A stretch of DNA of 64,000 nt from Arcuatula senhousia (taxonomy: Eukaryota; Mollusca; Bivalvia; Mytilida; Mytilidae), in contig OZ020309.1 of the NCBI GenBank assembly GCA_963971305.1, forward strand, positions 3,031,001 through 3,095,000, read 5' to 3'. The notes under the pieces were generated by a model, which was not told where the DNA came from, searched no databases, and saw only the letters and a list, made by a program, of their open reading frames with translations. Shown here one piece after another: positions 50,401-62,400 of this stretch. Numbering within the stretch: position 1 is the first letter of the stretch; each line of letters begins with the position of its first letter. The position numbers were made by a program, and so were the translations under genes.

Positions 50401-53400
50401 GTGTTGTTTATAATTTGTCAAATGGTGGAAGGAATGCGACAGTGTGGGCTTCAGCTCCAAGTTGGTGACAGAGATCTGCTTTACATGTCTTTCTCATTGT
50501 TTCATCATCATGAAAAATAGACGTTTGGATAGGACCACTGGGAAGAGACAAAACACAATCTACTGTAACATCTTTGCGTGTATTTGCCAACACTAAGGCA
50601 AGACGGAATAATAATTCAGGGTTAATAATATGAACATTAAGGATGTAACCGCTCATCTGATTGAAGCTTGTGCAGTTTTGTGTATTTTGGAAAGATTTTT
50701 TGTGACCAAACATGCAAGTATTTGAATCAAACGACTGAAAAACTGAACGCGTCAACACACCTTGTTATGACGAAGAAGGGTTGACTTGAGCTTGAAGTAA
50801 CCCTGAAAGTAAAACATCACAGTTTTGCTTACTCGTATAGCTCTTTGTTACAGAAAAGATGATATGAAATGTGTAATTCATCAAACTCAGGACTGTCAAG
50901 TGAGATGGAGATAACCTGGTCTAGGATTCTATGATAAACCATATCCTTTCTGTTTTTCATAGCAGATTCCTCTGTTAATTAGCTGACTTAATGATTCTGT
51001 GTTAGATAAGTCAAATGACACAGTTTTCAGACTTAAATCGTTTTGGGCTCGGTGGGGCTTTGTTGTTGGGTTGGGCAGGTTAGACATGGTCAAGTTACAA
51101 TAGAACAAATAAACAAAGTAAAATTAATGCTACTTTCTCATACAGTTCAACATGTAATAAAAGAGCAATATTGGCCCAAGCAACAAAAGTGGTCTTCGTC
51201 AAGTTGTCCTAAGAAATTGCCGATATGGTAGTAAAGTCAATATAACAATATATAGTAAACACACTTCAGTAAACAAAGTAATATATCATAACACTTTGAT
51301 CCTGAACTTGCATATTAACCTCGCACAAAAAAAAAAATCCGCCATAATGATTAAATCTTGAAATATCCTATTTACCTCTATGTCAACACACACTATATCA
51401 ATCCTTATATTTTTAATAGATTTAATGCATATATAATCATACTCAGGTTATTTTGTCCTAATACTTTAAGGTATTATTTTTTATGAAGAAAATTTATTTT
51501 AAAAGCAATGTTCAAGTTTAAAAAAATAATTAATTTTGATTTTCTCCAAAAAAAATGCATTTTTGTAATTTGCCATTTTTAGCCTAAAAGAAAGTTTTAT
51601 CTATGACTTATTATTATTTTTCTTGACTCTCCTAATCGTGATCAAGTGTGTCCAAAAAGAATTGTTCCATTTTAGAAAGACCATTTGAAATTATACACGA
51701 AAAGAAAATGCGTGTTAAGATAACGAAAATTAGGGTTTTCCCCGAAAAACGCAATTTTCATAGGGTTCTGACCATACACAATTCTTACGACAGGGCTAAA
51801 AATGAAGCAGAGATACAGATTAGTCGTTGCAAACAAAAGTTAGCCTTGTGTCACATGGGGACATTAAACTCGAAATTTAGAGGCCTTTTCTTTACTTGGT
51901 CACCGCACTAATGATAAATCTGCCAATTAGATAAATAAGAACACTGTTAATCTTACTCATGAGACCATTTCATAGGTTTTATTATACCAACTTAGTGCCT
52001 TTGTGAATTTTTTGTATTCAGGTCTATTCAACACGCTCAAGAAAAAAGTATACCCAAGGAGCAGGGTGCCATAGATTAAATAATGTATAAGTTTGGGGTA
52101 AAATTGATTATTGAAAATAGTTTAATGACTTTCATATAGGTTAAGCATTTAAGTTTTGTTGTGTAAAAACTTTTTAAACAGCTTATAAAACTTACTAGAT
52201 CAGCTCCAAAATGATCACCAACAAATAGATAATACATGTACCTATTTTAAGGTAAAAGCCCAGTGTAAAACCCAGAGGATTCCAAAAATCTTACAAAACA
52301 AATGTATCAAAATTGACCATAGAACACTGTTTTTTTCCACAGCACCACACTTTTCACTGGGAAGGAATTGATGGTTCCAGAGTGTTAACTCACTTCCCAC
52401 CAGGAGATAAATATGACATGGAATGTAAAGTGGAAGAGGTAGGTCCTACTCATTAACTCACTTTCCACCAGGAGATAAATATGACATGGAAATTCAATGT
52501 AAAGTGGAAGAGGTAGGTCCTACTCATTAACTCACTTCCCACCAGGAGATAAATATGACATGGAATGTAAAGTGGAAGAGGTAGGTCCTACTCATTAACT
52601 CACTTTCCACCAGGAGATAAATATGACATGGAAATTCAATGTAAAGTGGAAGAGGTAGGTCCTACTCATTAACTCACTTCCCACCAGGAGATAAATATGA
52701 CATGGGATGTAAAGTGGAAGAGGTAGGTCCTACTCATTAACTCACTTCCCACCAGGAGATAAATATGACATGGAATGTAAAGTGGAAGAGGTAAGTCCTT
52801 CTCATTAACTCACTTCCCACCAGGAGATAAATATGACATGGAAATTCAATGTAAAGTGGAAGAGGTAGGTCCTACTCATTAACTCACTTCCCACCAGGAG
52901 ATAAATATGACATGGGATGTAAAGTGGAAGAGGTAGGTCCTACTCATTAACTCACTTCCCACCAGGAGATAAATATGACATGGAATGTAAAGTGGAAGAG
53001 GTAAGTCCTTCTCATTAACTCACTTCCCACCAGGAGATAAATATGACATAGAATGTAAAGTGGAAGAGGTAGGTCCTACTCATTAACTCACTTCCCACCA
53101 GGAGATAAATATGACATGGAATGTAAAGTGGAAGAGGTAGGTCCTACTCATTAACTCACTTCCCACCAGGAGATAAATATGACATGGAATGTAAACTGGA
53201 AGAGGTAGGTCCTTCTCATTAACTCACTTCCCACCAGGAGATAAATATGACATGGAATGTAAAGTGGAAGAGATAGGTCCTACTCATTAACTCACTTCCC
53301 ACCAGGAGATAAATATGACATGGAATGTAAAGTGGAAGAGGTAGGTCTTACTCATTAACTCACTTCCCACCAGGAGATAAATATGACATGGACTGTAAAG

Positions 53401-56400
53401 TGGAAGAGGTAGGTCCTACTCATTAACTCACTTCCCACCAGGAGATAAATATGACATGGAATGTAAAGTGGAAGAGGTACATTGTGTAGGTCCTACTCAT
53501 TAACTCACTTCCCACCAGGTGATAAATATGACATGGAATGTAAAGTGGAAGAGATAGGTCCTACTCATTAACTCACTTCCCACCAGGTGACAAATATGAC
53601 ATGAAATGTAAAGTGGAAGAGGTAGGTCCTACTCATTAACTCACTTCCCACCAGGAGATAAATATGACATGGAATGTATAGTGGAAGAGGTAGGTCTTAC
53701 TCATTAACTCACTTCCCACCAGGAGATAAATATGACATGGACTGTAAAGTGGAAGAGGTAGGTCCTACTCATTAACTCACTTCCCACCAGGAGATAAATA
53801 TGACATGGACTGTAAAGTGGAAGAGGTAGGTCCTACTCATTAACTCACTTCCCACCAGGAGATAAATATGACATGGAATGTATAGTGGAAGAGGTAGGTC
53901 TTACTCATTAACTCACTTCCCACCAGGAGATAAATATGACATGGAATGTATAGTGGAAGAGGTAGGTCTTACTCATTAACTCACTTCCCACCAGGATATA
54001 AATATGACATGGAATGTAAGGTGGAAGAGGTAGGTCCTACTCATTAACTCACTTCCCACCAGGAGATAAATATGACATGGAATGTAAAGTGGAAGAGGTA
54101 CATTGTGTAGGTCCTACTCATTAACTCACTTCCCACCAGGTGATAAATATGACATGGAATGTAAAGTGGAAGAGGTAGGTCCTTCTCATTAACTCACTTC
54201 CCACCAGGAGATAAATATGACACGGAATGTAAAGTGGAAGAGGTAGGTCCTACTCATTAACTCACTTCCCACCAGGTGACAAATATGACATGAAATGTAA
54301 AGTGGAAGAGGTAGGTCCTACTCATTAACTCACTTCCCACCAGGAGATAAATATGACATGGAATGTATAGTGGAAGAGGTAGGTCTTACTCATTAACTCA
54401 CTTCCCACCAGGAGATAAATATGACATGGAATGTATAGTGGAAGAGGTAGGTCTTACTCATTAACTCACTTCCCACCAGGAGATAAATATGACATGGACT
54501 GTAAAGTGGAAGAGGTAGGTCCTACTCATTAACTCACTTCCCACCAGGAGATAAATATGACATGGAATGTAAAGTGGAAGAGGTAGGTCCTACTCATTAA
54601 CTCACTTCCCACCAGGAGATAAATATGACATGGAATGTAAAGTGGAAGAGGTAGGTCCTACTCATTAACTCACTTCCCACCAGGAGATAAATATGACATG
54701 GAACGTAAAGTGGAAGAGGTAGGTCCTTCTCATTAACTCACTTCCCACCAGGAGACAAATATGACATGGAATGTAAAGTGGAAGAGGTAGGTCCTTCTCA
54801 TTAACTCACTTCCCACCAGGAGACAAATATGACATGGAATGTAAAGTGGAAGAGGTAGGTCCTACTCATTAACTCACTTCCCACCAGGAGACAAATATGA
54901 CATTGAATGTAAAGTGGAAGAGGTAGGTCCTTCTCATTAACTCACTTCCCACCAGGAGATAAATATGACATGGAATGTAAAGTGGAAGAGGTAGGTCCTA
55001 CTCATTAACTCACTACCCACCAGGAGACAAATATGATACGGAATGTAAAGTGGAAGAGGTAGGTCCTTCTCATTAACTCACTTCCCACCAGGAGATAAAT
55101 ATGACATGGAATGTAAAGTGGAAGAGATAGGTCCTACTCATTAACTCACTTCCCACCAGGTGATAAATATGACATGGAATGTAAAGTGGAAGAGGTAGGT
55201 CCTACTCATTAACTCACTTCCCACCAGGAGATAAATATGACATGGAATGTAAACTGGAAGAGGTAGGTCCTACTCATTAACTCACTTCCCACCAGGAGAT
55301 AAATATGACATAGAATGTAAAGTGGAAGAGGTAGGTCCTACTCATTAACTCACTTCCCACCAGGAGATAAATATGACATGGAATGTAAAGTAGAAGAGGT
55401 AGGTCCTACTCATTAACTCACTTCCCACCAGGAGATAAATATGACATGGAATGTAAAGTGGAAGAGGTAGGTCCTACTCATTAACTCACTTCCCACCAGG
55501 AGATAAATATGACATGGAATGTAAAGTGGAAGAGGTAGGTCCTTCTCATTAACTCACTTCCCACCAGGAGATAATTATGACATGGAATGTAAAGTGGAAG
55601 AGGTAGGCCCTACTCATTAACTCACTTCCCACCAGGTGATAAATATGACATGGAATGTAAAGTGGAAGAGTTAGGTCCTTCTCATTTACTCACTTCCCAC
55701 CAGGAGATAATTATGACATGGAATGTAAAGTGGAAGAGGTAGGCCCTACTCATTAACTCACTTCCCACCAGGTGATAAATATGACATGGAATGTAAAGTG
55801 GAAGAGGAAGGTCCTACTCATTAACTCACTTCCCGCCAGGAGATAATTATGACATGGAATGTAAGGTGGAAGAGGTAGGTCCTTCTCAATAACTCACTTC
55901 CCGCCAGGAGATAATTATGACATGGAATGTAAAGTGGAAGAGGTAGGTCCTTCTCATTAACTCACTTCCCACCAGGAGATAATTATGACATGGAATGTAA
56001 AGTGGAAGAGGAAGATCCTTCTCATTAACTCACTTCCCACCAGGAGATAAATATGACATGGAATGTAAAGTGGAAGAGGTAGGTCCTACTCATTAACTCA
56101 CTTCCCACCAGGAGATAAATATGACATGGAATGTAAAGTGGAAGAGGAAGATCCTTCTCATTAACTCACTTCCCACCAGGAGATAAATATGACATGGAAT
56201 GTAAAGTGGAAGAGGTAGATCCTTCTCATTAACTCACTTCCCACCAGGAGATAAATATGACATCGAATGTAAAGTGGAAGAGGTAGGTCCTTCTCATTAA
56301 CTCACTTCCAACCAGGAGATAAATATGACATGGAATGTAAAGTGGAAGAGGTAGGTCCTTCTCATTAACTCACTTCCCACCAGGAGATAAATATGACATG

Positions 56401-59400
56401 GAATGTAAAGTGGAAGAGGTAGGTCCTTCTCATTAACTCACTTCCCACCAGGAGACAAATATGACATGGAATGTAAAGTGGAAGAGGTAGGTCCTTCTCA
56501 TTAACTCACTTCCCACCAGGTGATAAATATGACATGGAATGTAAAGTGGAAGAGGTAGGTCCGTCTCATTAACTCACTTCCCACCAGGAGATAAATATGA
56601 CATGGAATGTAAAGTGGAAGAGATAGGTCCTACTCATTAACTCACTTCCCACCAGGAGATAAATATGACATGGAATGTAAAGTGGAAGAGGTAGGTCCTT
56701 CTCATTAACTCACTTCCCACCAGGAGATAAATATGACATGAAATGTACAGTGGAAGAGGTAGGTCCTTCTCATTAACTCACTTCCCACCAGGAGATAAAT
56801 ATGACATGGAATGTAAAGTGGAAGAGGTAGGTCCTACTCATTAACTCACTTCCCACCAGGAGATAAATATGACATGGAATGTAAAGTGGAAGAGGTAGGT
56901 CCTACTCATTAACTCACTTCCCACCAGGAGACAAATATGACATGGAATGTAAAGTGGAAGAGGAAGATCCTTCTCATTAACTCACTTCCCACCAGGAGAT
57001 AAATATGACATGGAATGTAAAGTGGAAGAGGTAGGTCCTACTCATTAACTCACTTCCCACCAGGAGACAAATATGACATGGAATGTAAAGTGGAAGAGGT
57101 AGGTCCTACTCATTAACTCACTTCCCACCAGGAGACAAATATGACATGGAATGTAAAGTGGAAGAGGTAGGTCCTTCTCATTAACTCACTTCCCACCAGG
57201 AGATAAATATGACATGGAATGTAAAGTGGAAGAGGTAGGTCCTACTCATTAACTCACTTCCCACCAGGAGACAAATATGACATGGAATGTAAAGTGGAAG
57301 AGGTAGGTCCTACTCATTAACTCACTTCCAACCAGGAGATAAATATGACATGGAATGTAAAATGGAAGAGGTAGGTCCTTCTCATTAACTCACTTCCCAC
57401 CAGGAGATAAATATGACATGGAATGTAAAGTGGAAGAGGTAAGTCCTACTCATTAACTCACTTCCCACCAGGAGATAAATATGACATGGAATGTAAAGTG
57501 GAAGAGGTAGGTCCTACTCATTAACTCACTTCCCACCAGGAGACAAATATGACATGGAATGTAAAGTGGAAGAGGTAGGTCTTACTCATTAACTCACTTC
57601 CCACCAGGAGATAAATATGACATGGAATGTATAGTGGAAGAGGTAGGTCCTACTCATTAACTCACTTCCCACCAGGAGATAAATATGACATGGAATGTAA
57701 AGTGGAAGAGGTAGGTCCTTCTCATTAACTCACTTCCCACCAGGAGATAAATATGACATGGAATGTAAAGTGGAAGAGGTAGGTCCTACTCATTAACTCA
57801 CTTCCCACCAGGAGATAAATATGACATGGAATGTAAAGTGGAAGAGGTAGGTCCTACTCACTAACTCACTTCCCACCAGGAGATAAATATGACATGGAAT
57901 GTAAAGTGGAAGAGGTAGGTCCAAAGAAGCAGAGGTACCAATGGGGTATCCGAATGTCAAAAGTCCGAAAGGGCAGAGACTAAACCAGTAAACACAAACA
58001 AGAACGGGACAAAAACAGACAACACGTAAAACATGGAAACACAAAACAACTGAATATCAATCAACAACGCGAACTCCAGTCGAAACAAGAGTGAACTCAG
58101 GTGCTCCGGAAGAGTAAGCAGTTCCTGCTTGCTATAGCACACCCGTCGCGTTGCCAATAGTCCATTCAGCGTGTCAAATCCAGTAAAGGAAGACAAAACA
58201 ACACACTATGACAAACCAACATCTGCACTCATCTGAGAGATTGAAATCCCATATTTGTCTATAAGTGCATGATGTCTTCCGTAAAATTTCTTGAGTGAAG
58301 ACAGCAACCGAGGAGCAACATAACCCTGTGTGAGCAATTTTTGCGTCAGACGTGTCGCTCTGCTAAGGAAACTCATTAACTCACTTCCCACCAGGAGATA
58401 AATATGACATGGAATGTAAAGTAGAAGAGGTAGGTCCTTCTCATTAACTCACTTCCCACCAGGTGATAAATATGACATGGAATGTAAAGTGGAAGAGGTA
58501 GGCCCTACTCATTAACTCTCTTCCCACCAGGAGATAAATATGACATGGAATGTAAAGTGGAAGAGGTAGGTCCTTCTCATTAACTCACTTCCCATCAGGA
58601 GATAAATATGACATGGAATGTAAAGTGGAAGAGGTAGGTCCTTCTCATTAACTCTCTTCCCACCAGGAGATAAATATGACATGGAATGTAAAGTAGAAGA
58701 GGTAGGTCCTACTCATTAACTCACTTCCCACCAGGAGATAAATATGACATGGAATGTAAAGTGGAAGAGGTAGGTCCGTCTCATTAACTCACTTCCCACC
58801 AGGAGATAAATATGATATGGAATGTAAGGTGGAAGAGGTAGGTCCTACTCATTAACTCACCTCCCACCAGGAGATAAATATGACATGGAATGTAAAGTGG
58901 AAGAGGTAGGTCCAAATCATTAACTCACTTCCCACCAGGAGATAAATATGACATGGAATGTAAAGTGGAAGAGGTAGGTCCTACTCATTAACTCACTTCC
59001 CACCAGGAGATAAATATGACATGGAATGTAAAGTGGAAGAGATAGGTCCTACTCATTAACTCACTTCCCACCAGGAGATAAATATGACATGGAATGTAAA
59101 GTGGAAGAGGTAGGTCCTACTCATTAACTCACTTCCCACCAGGAGATAAATATGACATGGAATGTAAACTGGAAGAGGTAGGTCCTACTCATTAACTCAC
59201 CTCCCACCAGGAGATAAATATGACATGGAATGTAAAGTGGAAGAGGTAGGTCCTACTCATTAACTCACTTCCCACCAGGAGATAAATATGACATGGAATG
59301 TAAAGTGGAAGAGGTAGGTCCTTCTCATTAACTTAAGTATACCTCCTGCAAATAAAGTGTAAATAAAGGTAACAACAAAACTACCGAACTTGAATGATCA

Positions 59401-62400
59401 ATCTCATAGTCCAGAGAAAATGACAAAAATGAATCAGTCATACCGGAGAATTGGTAGATCGCAATGGTCCTGACTTGGTACAGGCATTTAAAACGAAATG
59501 GTGGGTTAAACCAGGTTTTATGGCGCCAAACCTCCCTCTTCCATTGCGATCTTAGGATCCGGTGATGAGTATAGGAATCACCCTTTCTGTCTGTATGAAT
59601 GTCCATCTGTTTGTCCACACATCTCCTAAGCACGACTCCTCATAAACTGTTTATTGGACTTTGATGAAACTTTGAATGAAGAAAGTGCATAATATGAAAA
59701 TGTGCATCAAGAAATTTTATTGCTCTACAATTTCATTCAGGGGAGATAATTGGACTTATTTTCTTACCAATTGAATATAGAGTTCAATTGGAAGGATGGT
59801 ATCAATTTGTAAGCTTGTTCACAGTTTTCTTTGTTCGTTCAAAACAGATAATGGGATATGGAATTAGTATATGGGACACAGCCTACATATATATCAACAT
59901 CAATATAAAAGATCCACAATGTAAGAACATTCAGCAAACTTTAATTTGACCCGTGTTGCAACCAGCAAAAAACTGCACAACAATTTTATATCTTTTTTTT
60001 CTATTTTTGTTTTTTCAGGTCCTGAAAACTCTGAATAATTACAAAGATAAAGGAAGATCCAATAAGAGTGTTTACTTGTTTGGTCACGGTGATGGTGGAC
60101 ATGGGCCAACGTATGTAAAATTTTAAACTGATTGTAAATTATAAATCACAATCAATGAATAAGCTGCAAGTAGGATGCATGTGAGAGATCAATTTCAAAG
60201 TTCTTCACATGAAAATTAAGCAAAGTGTGAAACTTTTATAAGTGTTTTTATTGAAGGAAAAGATGACTAAGGTATTGTTACATTGATGTATTATTGCGCT
60301 TAAATGATTTTTTTTTTTTGTGGAACTTTTTTGCATAGGTTTTTAGCTCACCTGACCCGAAGGGTCATGTGAGCTATTGTCATCGTTAGGCGTCCGTCGT
60401 CCGTCCGTCTGTCCGTCGTCCGTCGTCCGTCGTCCGTTAACTTTTCTTCAAAGATCTTCTTCTCTGAAACCACTGAAGGGATTGCATTGAAACTTTGTAT
60501 ACTTGATCTTTAGGATGTCCTCTACCAAGTTTGTGAATTATATACACGTTGACCAACCAACATGGCCACCATTGCTAAAAATAGAACAGGGGGGTCAGAC
60601 CATTGTTTTTGGCTTATAACTCGAAAAGTATAATAGATAGAGAAAATCCGAAGCAACCTTCCTTGTTCAGCATCAAAAGCTCTACCAATCTCTCCATTGA
60701 GTCGAAGTTGTGAAACGACTCCTTATAGGAGTTATTGCCCTTTAATCATCAACATTGACCATTTTTGCAGTTTTTGGACTATATCTTGAAAACTGAAAGT
60801 GCTAGAGGAAAAGTTAGCATTGCAGAATTGTTAAGCTCATTGAGAACTACAAAAATGACTTCAGGGTCAAAATTGTCAGATCAGCCGTTTAAGAGTTATT
60901 CCCCTTAAACTGTTTTTTCCAATTATTTTAACTGATTTTCAAAAATCTTCTTCTGTGAAACCACTGAAGGGATTGCATTGATACTTGGTATACTTGATCT
61001 TTAGGATGTCCTCTACCATGTTTGTGAATTATATACACGTTGACCGACCAACATGGCTGCCGTTACTAAAAATAGAACAGGGGGGTCAGACCATTGTTTT
61101 TGGCTTATAACTCGAAAAGTATAATAGATAGAGAAAATCCGAAGCAACCTTCCTTGTTCAGCATCAAAAGCTCTACCAATCTCTCCATTGAGTCGAAGTT
61201 GTGAAACGACTCCTTATAGGAGTAATTGCCCTTTAATCGTCAAAATTGACCATTTTTGCAGTTTTTGGACTATATCTTGAAAACCATTAGTGCTAGAGGA
61301 AAAGTTAGCATTGCAGAATTGTTTAGCTCATTGAGATCTACAAAAATGATTTCAGGGTCAAAATTGTCAGATCAGCCGTTAAGAGTTATTCCCCTTAAAC
61401 TGTTTTTTCCATTTATTTAAACTGATTTTTCAAAAATCTTCTTCTCTGAAACCACTAAAGGGATTGTATTGATACTTGGTATACTTGATCTTTAGGATGT
61501 CCTCTACTGAGTTTGTGAATTATATACACATCCACCGACCAACATGGCCACCGTTACTAAAAATAGAATGGGGGGGGCAGACCATTGTTTTTGGCTTATA
61601 ACTCAAAAAGTATAAGAGATAGAGAAAATTCCATGTTTAGCATCAAAAGCTCTTTAAATCTCTCCATTGAGTTGAAGTTGTGAAACGATGCATTATAGGA
61701 GTTATTGCCCTTTAATTGTCAAAATTTACCATTTTTGCAGTTTTTGGACAATATCTTGAAAACCGTTAGAGCTAGAGGAAAAGTTAGCATTGCAGAATTG
61801 TTAAGCTTATTGAAATCTTCAAAAATGATTTAAGCCATTTAAGAGTTATTCCCCTTTAACTGTTTTTTTTTTTTCATTAATTTTAACTGATTTTCAAAAA
61901 TCTTCTTCTCTGAAATCGCTGAAGGGATTGCTTTGAAACTTGGTACACTTGATCTTTAGGATGTCCTCTACCAAGTTTGTGAATTATATATACATCGACC
62001 AACCAACATGGCCGCTATTGCTAAAAATAGAACAGGGGGCAGACCATTGTTTTTGGCTTATAACTCAAAAAGTATAAGAGATAGAGAAAATCTGAAGCAA
62101 CTTTTCTTGTTCAGCATTAAACGGTACTTACAGGAGTTATTGCCCCTTAACTGTTTTTTCTATTCATTTAAATGATTTCCAAAAATCTTCTCTGAAACCA
62201 CTGAAGGGATAGTTTTGCAACTTTGTATACTTGAAAGTTTGTGAAATTTATTCAAACTGGCATAAGAGATCAGGTGAGCGATTCAGGCTCCTGGGAGCCT
62301 CTAGTTTTTGTATAATGCAGATGAGAATTAATGCAGAAATTGCAGGGTAACTTCACAATCATTTGATCAGACTTAATCAATAGAAATTTATAATTCTTAT

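Larger units (their letters stand above)
48262..51910 (-). mobile_element. 3.65-kb terminal-inverted-repeat transposon remnant (possibly Academ-like)
   Basis: Ends TAGTGCGGTGACCA at 48262 and TGGTCACCGCACTA at 51910; imperfect inverted similarity extends inward about 170 bp. The 3-bp flank ATG is repeated at 48259-48261 and 51911-51913. Minus-strand coding-like blocks: 50758-50408 (..[15 protein letters not shown]..), 50069-49839 ([14 protein letters not shown].. then [13 protein letters not shown]) and 49489-49172 ([11 protein letters not shown] then [17 protein letters not shown]). The E-E-A-D-T and S-x-D-x-D pattern resembles XPG/FEN1-type nucleases, which Academ transposons are reported to encode. 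That assignment is an inference. Frames are broken, so the copy is dead. Confidence 0.7.

Noticed and set aside
49172..50758. Functional host gene antisense to MAN2C1
   Set aside because: The blocks are in broken frames, bounded by inverted terminal repeats with target duplication, so they belong to a dead transposon.
51648..51911. 87-codon frame at the right end of the transposon
   Set aside because: It sits in the terminal inverted repeat and is not conserved in the 23110-24246 copy.
52385..59333. CRISPR-like regular array
   Set aside because: The repeats are contiguous with no unique spacers, and the unit is a copy of an exon-intron junction in an animal gene.
52439..59333. Recursive splicing sites at each AGGTAGGT
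   Set aside because: The sequence before AG is purine-rich (GTGGAAGAG) with no pyrimidine tract, so it cannot act as a normal ratcheting 3' splice site; the only plausible acceptor in each unit is the CCACCAG 35 nt earlier.
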